Shown here piece by piece: positions 31,864 through 41,094 of a stretch of DNA of 44,730 nt. Position 1 is the stretch's first letter. Every line of letters starts with the position of its first letter. This DNA is from Planctomycetota bacterium. Lineage in GTDB: Bacteria > Planctomycetota > JAPUJT01. The translations under genes and the position numbers were made by a program. The notes beneath the pieces were generated by a model. The model did not search any database, was not told the DNA's origin, and worked only from the letters and a program-made list of their open reading frames with translations. Location: the NCBI GenBank assembly GCA_027296055.1, contig JAPUJT010000186.1:1-44730 (forward strand), in the 5' to 3' direction.

Positions 31864-32616
31864 ATGAAGCAGCTAGCCCATCTGACCTGGACAGACGTCG
31901 AGAGGATCAAGAAGGATCGCCCTGTCGGGGTCCTCCCGATAGGGGCGGTCGAGGCCCACGGCCCGCACCTCCCGCTCGAGACGGACATGATCATCGCCGA
32001 GGAGATGGCCCGGCGCTCAGCGACCGCCCTCGAGGAGAAGGGCCTACCGACTCTGATCCTGCCCAAGGTGGCCTACAGCGTCACCCGCTTCGGGGAGGCG
32101 TTTCCGGGTACGGTGAGCATCCGGTACGAGTCGGCCCAGTCCGTTCTCTGGGATATCTGCGCGGCGGTGGCGCGCACCGGCTTCCGGTGCGTGGTCTTCG
32201 CCAACGCCCACCTCGAGCCGGCCCATCGCCGCGTCCTGAAAGAGACAGCCGTCGCCGGGACAAAGGAGCTGGGGATACCGATTGTCTTCCCCGACATCGC
32301 CCGGAAGAAGAACGCCGAGAAGTTGACGGAGGAGTTCCGGTCGGGGGCCTGTCACGCGGGGCAGTTCGAGACATCGCTCGTCCTCGCGGTACGGCCGGAG
32401 CTGGTCAACGACGATGTCCGCCGCCAGCTCGAGCCGAACCGGACCAACCTCGCGATGAAGATCAAGGAAGGGGCGCAGAGCTTCGAAGAGGCGGGGGGGC
32501 CCCGGGCCTATTTCGGCGATCCTGGCGCGGCAACGGCCGAGGAGGGGGAGTCGACCTATCGGACGCTCACCGAGATCCTGCTGTCGGCCACCCTGGACGC
32601 GTTGAGGATAGAGTAG
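31864..32616 (+). CDS. creatininase family amidohydrolase
   Basis: 250 residues from ATG 31864 (a GTG at 31840 would add 8). The N-terminal metal site GAVEAHGPHLPLETD has the Glu, His and Asp ligands of the creatininase family, and later motifs fit (VFANAHLEP, CHAGQFETS with the ligand Glu). These enzymes hydrolyse amide bonds in small cyclic or formamide substrates using two metal ions. The family also includes enzymes of cofactor synthesis, so creatinine itself need not be the substrate. It follows the CoA ligase by 31 bases, suggesting one pathway: one opens a ring or amide and the other activates the acid. That link is inference. Confidence 0.8.
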   Translation: MKQLAHLTWTDVERIKKDRPVGVLPIGAVEAHGPHLPLETDMIIAEEMARRSATALEEKGLPTLILPKVAYSVTRFGEAFPGTVSIRYESAQSVLWDICAAVARTGFRCVVFANAHLEPAHRRVLKETAVAGTKELGIPIVFPDIARKKNAEKLTEEFRSGACHAGQFETSLVLAVRPELVNDDVRRQLEPNRTNLAMKIKEGAQSFEEAGGPRAYFGDPGAATAEEGESTYRTLTEILLSATLDALRIE

Positions 32617-32625
32617 AGAGACCGC

Positions 32626-33195
32626 TCACTTCCCAGCCTTCTTCGGGGGGGACGGCTTCTGGATCTCATCCGCCTTTCCCTCTTGCGCCCGCAACTCGAG
32701 CAACAGGTTCTCCGACGCGACCGTATCCGGGTGCTCGTCCCCGAGGACCTTCCGCCTGATGTCGAGCGCCTTCCTCAGAGGCTCGTTCGCCTCCTCGTAG
32801 AGCTTGAGGCTCATGTAGGTCTTCCCGATGGTCGTCCACAAGGAGGCCTGCTGCACCAGATCACCCCGGAAGGTCTCGACCTGGCGGGTCGCTTGGTCCA
32901 GGACGTCGGAGACCTTGACGTCTCTGCCTTCCATGGGAGGATCCACAGACTCGAGCATCGTCTGCAGGAACTCGGTAATGGCCTGGACCTTCTGCGCCTC
33001 CCGCTCGGCCGTCTCTCTCGCCTGTAGCGATCCCACCTGCTGCCTCGCTCGAGCCTCCTCAGCGATCGCCCGCTGCTCCGTCGCCACGGCTCCGGCTTGC
33101 TCGGCTTTGATATAAAGAAAAGTGCTGGCGAGCCCACCCGCAACGAAGATCATGACGATGACGAGCAGGATCCAGATAGCTGCATTGCCACGCAT
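32626..33195 (-). CDS. membrane-anchored TPR protein, kinase-less relative of the Ser/Thr kinases
   Basis: 189 residues from ATG 33195 (TGGAGA upstream; a TTG 15 bases before is the alternative). One transmembrane segment (about 7-29), a coiled linker rich in Ala/Gln/Glu (EQRAIAEEARARQQV), and then a TPR-type region (TTIGKTYMSLKLYEEANEPLRKALDIRRKVLGDEHPDT). The linker and TPRs follow the same pattern as the juxtamembrane and TPR part of the kinase directly upstream (its ITRFLQDMLASVDP is echoed here by ITEFLQTMLESVDP). So it looks like the C-terminal half of such a kinase without the kinase domain. It sits at the end of the same-strand cluster. Role unknown, probably a binding partner or adaptor. 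Confidence 0.7.
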   Translation of the reverse strand: MRGNAAIWILLVIVMIFVAGGLASTFLYIKAEQAGAVATEQRAIAEEARARQQVGSLQARETAEREAQKVQAITEFLQTMLESVDPPMEGRDVKVSDVLDQATRQVETFRGDLVQQASLWTTIGKTYMSLKLYEEANEPLRKALDIRRKVLGDEHPDTVASENLLLELRAQEGKADEIQKPSPPKKAGK

Positions 33196-33318
33196 TCTAT
33201 TTCTCCACAAGAATCAGCATGAGAGCGCCCACCGTATCTCTGATGAGGTCCAGTCCTGGGTATTTAGACACCAGATCCCCGGTCCGCGCACGGAGATTCT
33301 GGAATGCTCGACCGACGA

Positions 33319-35685
33319 CTATTCATCCTCGCGCGCCTCCGGCTGCGTATTGAACCATCCCCGGACCTCCTCCGCCTTCTCGGGCCTGCCCCAGGATTCG
33401 TAGAGCTCGATAAGGCCGTCCGCCGTCTGTCGCGTGTGCGGGTGATCGTCAGTGAGTACGCGGCGTCGGCCGGCGAGAGCCTCCAGGAAAAGGGCCTCGG
33501 CGGCCTGGCGCTTCTCCCGAGCGCTGAGGAGACGGGCCAGGGCATGTATGGCGGACAGAGTGACGGGGTACTCGTCGCCGAGGATCTCGCGTCCGATCTT
33601 CACCGCTTCGGAGAGGAGGGCCTCGGCGGAATCGGGATTGTCGATCTCGATCTGGTGCTGGGCGATCGCCGTGAGGACGGCCGGAAGCTTCTCATCCCAG
33701 TAACGGCTTTTCAGAAACGGCGCGCAGTAAGCTCGGATGAACTTGCTGGCCATCTCATGATTCCCGACGGACCAGAGTGCTCCCAGCGCATCCATGCCTT
33801 TCACCAGCTCCCGATCCACCTCCTCCTTGGTCTTCTTGCCGCCATGATATGCCACGAGCGATTCGATCAGCAGCCCCCTCGCCGCCTTGTTGTCGCCCGC
33901 CATCTGGAACAGATGGGCGAGGTCACCGAGCGTGTTGATCGTCAGGTCGTCACCCTCTCCGATGAGCTTCCGACGGATCGCCACCACCTGGCGGCACTTT
34001 CTCAGTGCCTCGTCGAACCTGGGTGGCGAGAGGAACGGGAGGACCTTGTACGAGAGGGCGTGCAGGGTCGTCGCCACGTCGAGGTGCGATTCGCCCAGGA
34101 CGCCCCGGCGAAGAGTCAGCGCCTCCCGGAGGTGGCTCTCCGCCGACGGAAAGAGACCGAGGGCGGCGTACGTGACGCCGATCGTATGGAGGATTCCAGC
34201 GTGGACCTCCGGGTACTCCGCCAGCTCGGCTTCCACCGTCTGGGCCGAGGCGTCCAGGACTTCTCGCACCGTGATGTCGTGCCGGTTCCGCTGGGTCGGG
34301 TCGACCGACGCGAGCATGTCCTGGAGAAATCGGGTGATCCGCTCGGCCACCTCCCGCGCTCGTACCTCCCGTTCCTGCGCGATCAGCGCCCGATCCCGTT
34401 CCAGCTCGGCAGTTCTCCGGGCCCCTTCGGCATCCGCCCTCGCATCGAGGGCCGTGTTTCGCTCCCTGTCAGCGACGCGCGCCATCCAGCTCGTGGTGAG
34501 GAGACCCGCGACAAGCGCCAGGACCACGGCCCCGCCCGCGGCCACCCCCACCCGGTTCCTGGCCACGTATTTCTTCAGGCGGTAGCCCGCTCCGGGGGGA
34601 CCGGCGAGCACCGGCTCGTTCCGCAGGTGCCGGCCAATGTCCGCCGCCAGCTCGGAAGCGGTCGCGTACCTCCGCGTGCGGTCCTTGTCCATCGCCTTCA
34701 TCGTGATCCAGTCGAGGTCCCCTCTCAGGAGCCGATGGAGAGAGGCCGGGTCGGTGCGGCGATGCTCCGCGACCACACTGGAATCTTCGTCGTGTCGGGT
34801 CACGCGTGTGCTCGGCTTGGGGGGGTCCTCGCCTCGAATCTTGTGCCGGATCGCCTCGAGCCCTTCCTCTCGCATCTTCTTGGAGTCGAAAGGCAGAGTC
34901 CCGACAAGCAGCGCGTAGAGAACCACGCCGAGCGAGTAGATGTCCGTGCGCGTGTCGATGTCGAGAGAGGAGGACTCTGCCTGCTCGGGGCTCATATACT
35001 CCGGAGTCCCGATGATGCGGCCCTGCTCCGTGAAGAGGGTCCTCTCGGTGAGTCGCTGGTTCGTGGCCCGGGCGACGCCGAAATCGATGATCTTCGGCAC
35101 TGGTTTGTCGTTGACGAGAGTGACGAGGATGTTCGAGGGTTTGATGTCGCGGTGGATGATCCCCTTCTGGTGGGCGTGCTGCACGGCGTCGCAGACCTGC
35201 ATGAATATCTCGAGCCGCTCTCGAGTCGGGAGGCGATGGTTGTCACAGAATTGGGTGATGGCCTCCCCTGGAGAATAATCCATCACGAAATACGGCCGCC
35301 CCGCCACAGTAGCGCCCGCGTCGTAGACCTTCGCGATGTTCGGGTGGTTCATGAGGGCGAGGGCCTGGCGCTCCGACTCGAAGCGGGCCACCACCTCTTC
35401 GGTATCCATGCCAAGCTTGATCAGTTTGAGTGCGACCAGCCGGTGAACTGGCTCGGTCTGCTCGGCGAGGTAGACGACCCCCATCCCGCCGACACCTAGG
35501 GCCTGGAGGATCTTGTAGGGACCGACTCGTCCCGTCGCCGCGATCGACGTCCGGAGGTCGATCGTCGACTCATCCCCCGGCACGTCCGCCATCGGGAGGG
35601 TCTCGTCCTGCCCGGAGGAGGGCAACTCAGGAGTCTTTCCTGGCTCCTTCTCGGCAGGAGTATCTACGGGTTCGTTCTCGATCAT
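33319..35685 (-). CDS. Ser/Thr protein kinase with C-terminal TPRs
   Basis: 788 residues from ATG 35685 (GAGGAC upstream; frame opens further back without coding look). The kinase domain (about 55-330) is complete: glycine loop [19 protein letters not shown] lysine, HRDIKPSNIL catalytic loop, IDFGV metal site, [10 protein letters not shown]. Then a transmembrane segment (about 425-445), a coiled linker, ITRFLQDMLASVDP, and about eight TPR-like repeats (for example EALTLRRGVLGESHLD). It should phosphorylate Ser/Thr on cytoplasmic targets in response to something sensed outside by the TPRs. The type is common in Planctomycetota and Acidobacteriota. It is the only intact kinase of the cluster. 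Confidence 0.88.
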   Translation of the reverse strand: MIENEPVDTPAEKEPGKTPELPSSGQDETLPMADVPGDESTIDLRTSIAATGRVGPYKILQALGVGGMGVVYLAEQTEPVHRLVALKLIKLGMDTEEVVARFESERQALALMNHPNIAKVYDAGATVAGRPYFVMDYSPGEAITQFCDNHRLPTRERLEIFMQVCDAVQHAHQKGIIHRDIKPSNILVTLVNDKPVPKIIDFGVARATNQRLTERTLFTEQGRIIGTPEYMSPEQAESSSLDIDTRTDIYSLGVVLYALLVGTLPFDSKKMREEGLEAIRHKIRGEDPPKPSTRVTRHDEDSSVVAEHRRTDPASLHRLLRGDLDWITMKAMDKDRTRRYATASELAADIGRHLRNEPVLAGPPGAGYRLKKYVARNRVGVAAGGAVVLALVAGLLTTSWMARVADRERNTALDARADAEGARRTAELERDRALIAQEREVRAREVAERITRFLQDMLASVDPTQRNRHDITVREVLDASAQTVEAELAEYPEVHAGILHTIGVTYAALGLFPSAESHLREALTLRRGVLGESHLDVATTLHALSYKVLPFLSPPRFDEALRKCRQVVAIRRKLIGEGDDLTINTLGDLAHLFQMAGDNKAARGLLIESLVAYHGGKKTKEEVDRELVKGMDALGALWSVGNHEMASKFIRAYCAPFLKSRYWDEKLPAVLTAIAQHQIEIDNPDSAEALLSEAVKIGREILGDEYPVTLSAIHALARLLSAREKRQAAEALFLEALAGRRRVLTDDHPHTRQTADGLIELYESWGRPEKAEEVRGWFNTQPEAREDE

Positions 35686-35748
35686 GGCTGTCCTCGCCCT
35701 ATCGAGGGTACCAAACGTCCGCCGCAGGGGGGAGTCGCTAGATGGGAA

Positions 35749-35778
35749 AGGGCCCCGCGTCCTGCGACACGGGGCCCT
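35749..35778 (-). terminator. hairpin between lectin and kinase genes
   Basis: Arms at 35749-35761 and 35766-35778 (AGGGCCCCGYGTC and complement) with a 4-base loop. Read on the minus strand the single mismatch becomes a U-G pair, giving a 13-bp stem followed by CTTTCCC. It lies downstream of the lectin gene and would end its transcript before the kinase. Confidence 0.65.
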
Positions 35779-35831
35779 CCCAGGCGTCATCCCCGGAGTG
35801 AGATGCGGGAACTCCTCTCACGCGCAAGACC

Positions 35832-36182
35832 CTATGAATAGGTCAGAATGATCTGACCGTCGTTGTAGTCGTGATTGTCCTCCACCTCGGAATAGATGTC
35901 CGACATGGGGGTAGCCCTCGATAGATATTGGCTTTCCTGGAAGAGAACCGAGCCGGGATTCGCGCTATGCTGGACGACGACGGAGCCCCACTGGATCTCT
36001 TGCGAATTGTTCGTGTAAAAGGAAACTCCCACGAATGTGTGGGGCTCCACGGGTCCCACAGGAAACGAGGCTCCGCCGACTGGCGCGGGCCAGGTGATCT
36101 GGAATATCTGATAGTCGGGTAAAGATTGCGCGTACATGTCCGCCCGAACGGTCTTGCCGGGTGGTATGGCTATTTGCTGCAT
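35832..36182 (-). CDS. LecB/PA-IIL-type calcium-dependent lectin
   Basis: 116 residues, close to the 114-115 of LecB. The ATG has GAGAGGGAGGA upstream. No signal peptide. The C-terminal metal loop reads EVEDNHDYND followed by a hydrophobic strand GQIILTY, matching the LecB loop EDGTDNDYND followed by AVVVINW. By position, four of five loop calcium ligands are kept (Glu, Asp, Asn, Asp) and one Asp is Asn. The N-terminus (IAIPPGKTVRADMYAQS) also parallels LecB (FTLPANTRFGVTAFANS). LecB binds fucose or mannose through two calcium ions. The specificity loop differs (SLPD instead of SSG), and the C-terminal Gly that completes the neighbouring site is not obvious, so the sugar is unknown. Recognition is from remembered sequence; no alignment was run. 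Confidence 0.65.
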   Translation of the reverse strand: MQQIAIPPGKTVRADMYAQSLPDYQIFQITWPAPVGGASFPVGPVEPHTFVGVSFYTNNSQEIQWGSVVVQHSANPGSVLFQESQYLSRATPMSDIYSEVEDNHDYNDGQIILTYS

Positions 36183-36197
36183 GGTTATCCTCCCTCT

Positions 36198-36734
36198 CTA
36201 AGTGGGGACCTCTGTGTTGGACGCGACGAAGGCTTCGAACTTGTCCTTGATAGCTCTGACGACCTTCGGATCCAGGCGAAGCTCGTCGCCGTTACCGCCG
36301 TGCCTTTCGAAGGTGACCAGAGCCTCTCCGTCTGCGGTGGTCACGGAGGTCGGGAGCAGGGAATCGGAATCGGTCGTCTGACCCGAGATGACTCCGAGAG
36401 GCGTGAACTTGCCATCGCCGGCGTTGAGATTGGAAATCTCCACGTCGACAATAAATGGCTCGTTTCCATCCAGGTTAATTCCGCATTCGCTCTTACATTC
36501 CTCCGAGAAGGTCGTGAGTAGAATCGACTCGCGGATCCCCCCGGGTGCTCTGGAGGCCGGATCCGGTATGACGAAGGTCAGGGGTGGGTGTTTTCCACGG
36601 GGTTTGCCCTTGAGATGCGGAAGCGGCGTGATCTGCACGACCACGATAAGATCCGCGGACCGAGGCAGCGCTGTTATTCTCACAGCCTCGTTCGGTGGTA
36701 GTTTGACCGTATGATGCAAGACTTCGTGACCCAT
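36198..36734 (-). CDS. beta-rich protein next to the lectin, unknown function
   Basis: 178 residues from ATG 36734 (GGGGGA upstream). An in-phase frame continues further upstream into the broken kinase's tail, and GTG starts in that stretch are possible. It is predicted soluble and mostly beta strand. The N-terminal phrase HTVKLPPNEAVRITALPRSADLIVVVQI has the same shape as the N-terminus of LecB-type lectins (LP-x-N, then alternating strand), but the calcium loop is absent. It is 15 bases upstream of the lectin gene on the same strand, so the two are probably co-translated. A partner or relative of the lectin is a guess. Confidence 0.55.
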   Translation of the reverse strand: MGHEVLHHTVKLPPNEAVRITALPRSADLIVVVQITPLPHLKGKPRGKHPPLTFVIPDPASRAPGGIRESILLTTFSEECKSECGINLDGNEPFIVDVEISNLNAGDGKFTPLGVISGQTTDSDSLLPTSVTTADGEALVTFERHGGNGDELRLDPKVVRAIKDKFEAFVASNTEVPT

Positions 36735-36859
36735 GGATGAATCCCCCACTTGGCCCGCCCGGATGGCTTCTCCGGAAGCGTGCGACTCGGTACTTTCTGC
36801 CGGTTCCGATCTGTTCCTCACGGGGTCCTGCAGCGCCACAAGCGCGCATTCCCCCGGAC

Positions 36860-39684
36860 CTACCTGGGTCCTTCCTGTGACGAAGGCGGGAGCCTCGATC
36901 GATACTCCGCTGCCCTCTCGGATTGGTCCAATGATTCGTAGAGGTCTACTATCTTCTTCAACGCTCTCTTCGTATGCAAGTATGCATCTCCCCGGTGTAA
37001 CCTGAGCGTCCCGTAACTCTCCAGGAGTGCAGTTTCCGCCTCCATGGGCCTCCCCGTGAGCATGAGCAGTGATCCGTAGTTCTGCTGGAATAGGGCCAAG
37101 ACAGCAGGATGCACCTTGTCTGCCTTCGACTTGCTGGAGGCCCTCTCCATCAGCCGTCCGAGAATCTCCTCGGCCTCCTCGAACCGAACCTGCTCGAGCA
37201 AGAACTTGCCGAGATTGTTCATGGCGATCAGCGTGGCGAGACTGGCCGGGCCCGATCGATCGCGAGGACCTCTCGAAAGAGCTTCTCCGCCTCATCGGCG
37301 TCGTCCGCCGACTTCAGCGAGGCCGCGACGTGGCTCTTCGAGGCAAGCACAGAGCGGTGGGTGGACCTGAGACCATCCAGGCGCGCCCTCAGGACGTGGC
37401 GAAAGATCTTCTCCGCTTCCTCCCAACGCTTCTGCAGATGCAGCGCCTGGCCCTGGTACGACATGATCGAGAGAGTCTTCATATGATCCTCACCCATGAC
37501 CCGTCGGTGAATCGCGAGCAGGTCCGGGAGGATCATTTCGGCCTCCCCCCCCCGATCCATCAGAATGAGGACGTAGGCAAGTTGGCTCTTGGTCTTCAGC
37601 ACATCCTGGTTTTCGGTGTTCTGAAGCCGTAGGCGATTCTTCAGGACCCTCCGGTAGAGGTCTTCCGCTTCGATCAGGAGCCACTTCTTCGTGCGAATGC
37701 TCGCCAGCGTATCCATCGAGGCGAGGACAGCCAGCTCATTGTTTCCGGCGAGCTTCCTTCCTCGCAGGGCCTCCTGCGCGAGCGCCTCGGCCTCATCGAG
37801 TTTATCACGATTCTTCATCAGCTTGGCGAAGTGGTTGATCGTCTCTAGAGTGTAAGAGTGTATGTCGCCGAGGACCTCCCGCTGGAGTCCCACGGCCTCG
37901 CGGTAGAGCCTCTCCGCTTCCTCGACATCCCCCAGGTTGGTGAGCAACATTGCGAGTCGGGCCATCGACTTGACTGTCTTCGGATGTCGAACACCCGTGA
38001 CCTCTCTGCGGATCTTCAGATCTGACCGGAGGTATGGCTCGGCCTTCTTGTAGAGGCTGAGGCCCCGATAATTCCAACCCACGATTCCGCGCAGCTCGGC
38101 CTCGATCTCCGGATCGGAGGGCGGCACCTCGTCCAGTGATTTGCCGAGACGATCCAGGACCTCGACGACTCGAACGTCGTGTCCCTCTGATCTCGCGTCC
38201 ACGGTTCCTAGATACTTCCGCACGTACTCGACGACGGCGTCCGACCTGTTCGCCTGTTTCTGTGCCTCCTCTTTCGCCTCGACCGCCTGAAGGTAAAGAA
38301 CGCTGCTCACGACCAGACCCCCGACGACGGCCAGGGTCACGGCCAGTCCCGCGAGGGCCGCGACACGGTGTCTCCGTACGAACTTCCTCGCCACGTAAAG
38401 GAGGCCCGGGGGGCTGGCAAGGACAGGCTGGTTGGAAAGATGCCGCTCGATGTCGGCCGCCATCTCCGAGGCGCTGGCGTATCGACGGGTGCGGTCCTTC
38501 TCCAGAGCCCTCATCGTGATCCAATCGAGGTCTCCCTTTACGAGGCGGGTGAGGGCCGAAGGATCGCTCCGCCGTCGATCAGCCACCGTCGTCGAGTCTT
38601 TCCCCATGGTGCTGATCCGCGTGCTCGGCTTTGGAGGATCATCCTCTCGGATCTTCCGCCGTATCTAGGTGAGCCCGGCTGCGCGCAGCTCCTTCATGTC
38701 GAACGGGAGGGCCCCGACGAGCAGCTCATACAGGATGACTCCGAGGGAGTAGATGTCCGACCGGGCGTCCACATCGAGGGACGTCAGATCGGCCTGCTCT
38801 GGGCTCATATACTCCGGCGTGCCGATGATGCGGCCGTGCTCGGTGAAGACCGACTGTTCCGTGAGCCTCCGGTTGATTGCCTTGGACACGCCGAAGTCGA
38901 TGATCTTGGGAACCGGCTGACTGTCCGGCACTGCCACCAGGATGTTCCCTGGCTTGAGGTCTCGATGAATGATCCCCTTCTGATGGGCGTGCTGGACGGC
39001 ATGGCAGACCTCGATGAACAGCTCGAGTCGGCTTCGGGTCGAGAGGCGATTCCGGTCGCAATAGGCTGTGATGGACACGCCGGGGACGTGCTCCATCGCG
39101 AAGTAAAGGCGGCCTCTCTCCGTAGCGCCCGCTTCGTAAACATGGGCGATCCCGGGGTGGTTCATGAGGGCGAGGGCCTGCCGCTCGGATTCGAATCGAC
39201 CGATCACGTCCTTGGTATCCATCCCCAGCTTGATCAGCTTGAGGGCCACGCGGCGCTCCACAGGCCCGGTCTGAACGGCCAGGTAGACCACTCCCATACC
39301 GCCCGTCCCGAGATGGTCCAGGATTCTGTAAGGGCCAATCTGCTCCGGATGCTGCGCCGGGCTGGAAAGATCGATGGTGTCGTCCCTGGACACCGACGGC
39401 TGTTCGTTCAGGTCAGGGGGCGCCGTTGCCGGACTCGTGCCGAGATCTGAAGGCGTCTCCTCCCGCTTATCCGGAGGCCTCGAGTGAAACATCATCTCGA
39501 CGAGGGAAAGCCGGCGATCCAGGATGACCGCCAGGTCCTGATGCGACGAGATGAGCGCCTCTCGATTCGGCGTCTCGCCGGACTGCAATTGATCGAGATA
39601 CTCTTCGGCGATCGATTCGATCAGCCGCTCGGTATCCGGGGCGCTCCGGGCCGGGCGCGAATCCTCCCGGGGAGGCTCGTTCAT
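36860..39684 (-). pseudogene. Ser/Thr kinase with TPRs, broken by in-frame TAG and a frameshift
   Basis: The gene starts at ATG 39684, overlapping the stop of the upstream gene (ATGA). The kinase domain is readable: [47 protein letters not shown]. At 38665-38667 a TAG falls in phase right after RAAGLT, where the intact paralogue has Ala after GLE, and coding continues in the same frame (IRRKIREDDPPKPSTR). Transmembrane segment, linker and TPRs follow. Near 37230-37250 the frame shifts by one base: the old frame ends at 37228 and the TPRs go on as ASLATLIAMNNLGKFLLEQ to 36860. A GAG-to-TAG change explains the first lesion. Two lesions indicate decay; sequencing error could explain one. Confidence 0.7.
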
Positions 39685-40052
39685 AACCACTCCCCCAGCT
39701 CTCGCTCCATTCCCTTGATGGCCCCGCGGTATCCATCGCGGATCCGGTTCGTGCTGAGTCGAAGCCGATTCGCGATCTGCCGGAGGGAAAGTCCAACGAA
39801 GACTCGAAGAACGAGGATGGCTCGATCGGTCACGTCCGGAATCCGCTCCATCGCCAGGCGAACCCTTCGCGTCCGCTTGCTGATACGCATCACGCGCGAT
39901 GCAATTTCCTCGTGCTCACGATCGGGAGACCCGCCCTTCGATGGGACCGGCCTCCGATTCGTAAGAAGAGAGGGTGGCGGATTCCTTTGCGAAATGCAGG
40001 TCGGTCGTCCGTTCCTGCGTCCGTCCAGTGTGGAATTGGGGCGCTCGAACAT
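39681..40052 (-). CDS. sigma-70 region-4-like protein (no region 2)
   Basis: 123 residues from ATG 40052, eight bases after GAGGGAG. The last 60 residues ([48 protein letters not shown]) are a sigma region-4 HTH of ECF type. Upstream, about 60 residues are basic and Pro-rich with no region-2 similarity. So it could recognise a -35 element without melting DNA: either a trimmed sigma or a dedicated transcription factor. It is between an ECF sigma gene (135 bases upstream) and the broken kinase (4-base overlap), on the same strand. Such sigma-kinase neighbours are typical of this kind of genome. Confidence 0.65.
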   Translation of the reverse strand: MFERPNSTLDGRRNGRPTCISQRNPPPSLLTNRRPVPSKGGSPDREHEEIASRVMRISKRTRRVRLAMERIPDVTDRAILVLRVFVGLSLRQIANRLRLSTNRIRDGYRGAIKGMERELGEWL

Positions 40053-40187
40053 CAAAACACTCCCTCAGCAGCCCATGCCTGGCTCTCCCCCTTCCGATGC
40101 TGGAGTCTGCACCTGACGGTGTTCATCCCTTAAGACACCGTTTCTCGGGTGCTGGGGAAGGATTTCTGAAAGCCTCGGCGAGTCCGG

Positions 40188-40832
40188 CTAAAGCAGGCCA
40201 TCCAGGTCGTTCTCGAGCTGGCGCATCGTACGTCGATACCTCTCCTTGACCTGTTCGTAACCGATGGACAGCTTCTTGGCGATGGACACCAGGCTCTCCC
40301 CTTCGAAGAATCGCATCCTGACGATCGTGGCATCCGTCTGATCTGGGAGGGCATCCAGGACTTCCTGGATCTTCTCGGCGCGCTCGTCGACGCGGGCGTA
40401 GGTGCTTGGCGACGGTCCGGGGGACGGAGGTTCCAGCTTGGAGCCGGAGGTGGAGGGACCACTCGGCTGCGCCTGACCGATCTTGAGGATTTTCCCCGGA
40501 GGACTTCGTCGTTGGCGGCCATGATCCCTCTGGGAATTGAGGCCTAGACGCTTGACGATCTGACCGATCCAGGATCGAAACATGGCGAAGGTTTCGTCGT
40601 CGTTCATTCCACCCTCGAAAGACTCGAGCTTCTGCCAGATGCGCAGGCAGGACTCCTGCAGGAGGTCTCCCGTGCTCTCGGCAGGGCGTGCCGGATCGGC
40701 GAAGGGGCGGGCGAGGCGCTCCAGGTAGGGACGGAGGATCGAGAGGACCTCGTCCATCGCCTTGCGATCGCCGTTTTGAGCCCGGCGGACGAGGTCGTGA
40801 AAGCCCTTCGCATCCGAACTGAATGATTCCAT
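40188..40832 (-). CDS. ECF sigma factor
   Basis: 214 residues; GGGAGACCGA precedes the ATG. Region 2 (about 12-85) reads FHDLVRRAQNGDRKAMDEVLSIL, then PAESTGDLLQESCLRIWQKLESF and FRSWIGQIVKRLGLNSQRD. A Pro/Ser linker follows (about 100-135), and then region 4 (about 150-205: VLDALPDQTDATIVRMRFFEGESLVSIAKKLSIGYEQVKERYRRTM). The long linker and the RM-x-F-x-E-G region 4 fit sigma factors that accompany Ser/Thr kinases. It should direct transcription of a small regulon, presumably including this cluster. No anti-sigma gene is evident; control may come by phosphorylation. Confidence 0.82.
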   Translation of the reverse strand: MESFSSDAKGFHDLVRRAQNGDRKAMDEVLSILRPYLERLARPFADPARPAESTGDLLQESCLRIWQKLESFEGGMNDDETFAMFRSWIGQIVKRLGLNSQRDHGRQRRSPPGKILKIGQAQPSGPSTSGSKLEPPSPGPSPSTYARVDERAEKIQEVLDALPDQTDATIVRMRFFEGESLVSIAKKLSIGYEQVKERYRRTMRQLENDLDGLL

Positions 40833-41094
40833 TCGGTCTCCCGAGGACCTGCAGGCAGATTCGTAAGGATGGGCGGCGCAGGGGGCTAGGGCAAGAGAAA
40901 AGACTCCCCGGGCGGACTAGGCGGGAGGACAAGATCGGACCCGGAGCCCGATCTTCGGAGATTTCCTCGATCGGCTCTTCACGCGGAGGGCGGCCGGATT
41001 GTATAAGGTATGCCGTTCCCAGAGGTTGTTGTCTTCGCCGTGGCCGCTGGAGGCCGGGGCTGTTGGTCCCCGGCAAGGATTCCTGAGGAGAGAT

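Noticed and set aside
30186..32066. Long minus-strand open frame (626 codons)
   Set aside because: Antisense of the CoA ligase and creatininase genes, which have complete motif sets; no start signal or domain in the antisense frame.
33304..35499. Long plus-strand open frame (731 codons)
   Set aside because: It is the antisense of the intact kinase; composition (Arg, His, Val, Asp-rich) and lack of motifs mark it as a shadow of the real gene.
36735..37295. N-terminal 187 codons of the 365-codon frame ending at 36198
   Set aside because: They overlap the readable TPR tail of the broken kinase in another frame; only the part from about 36734 has a start signal, though the stretch 36735-36860 remains uncertain.
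38368..39450. Plus-strand open frame of 360 codons
   Set aside because: Antisense of the broken kinase; its openness follows from the GC-rich third positions of that gene.
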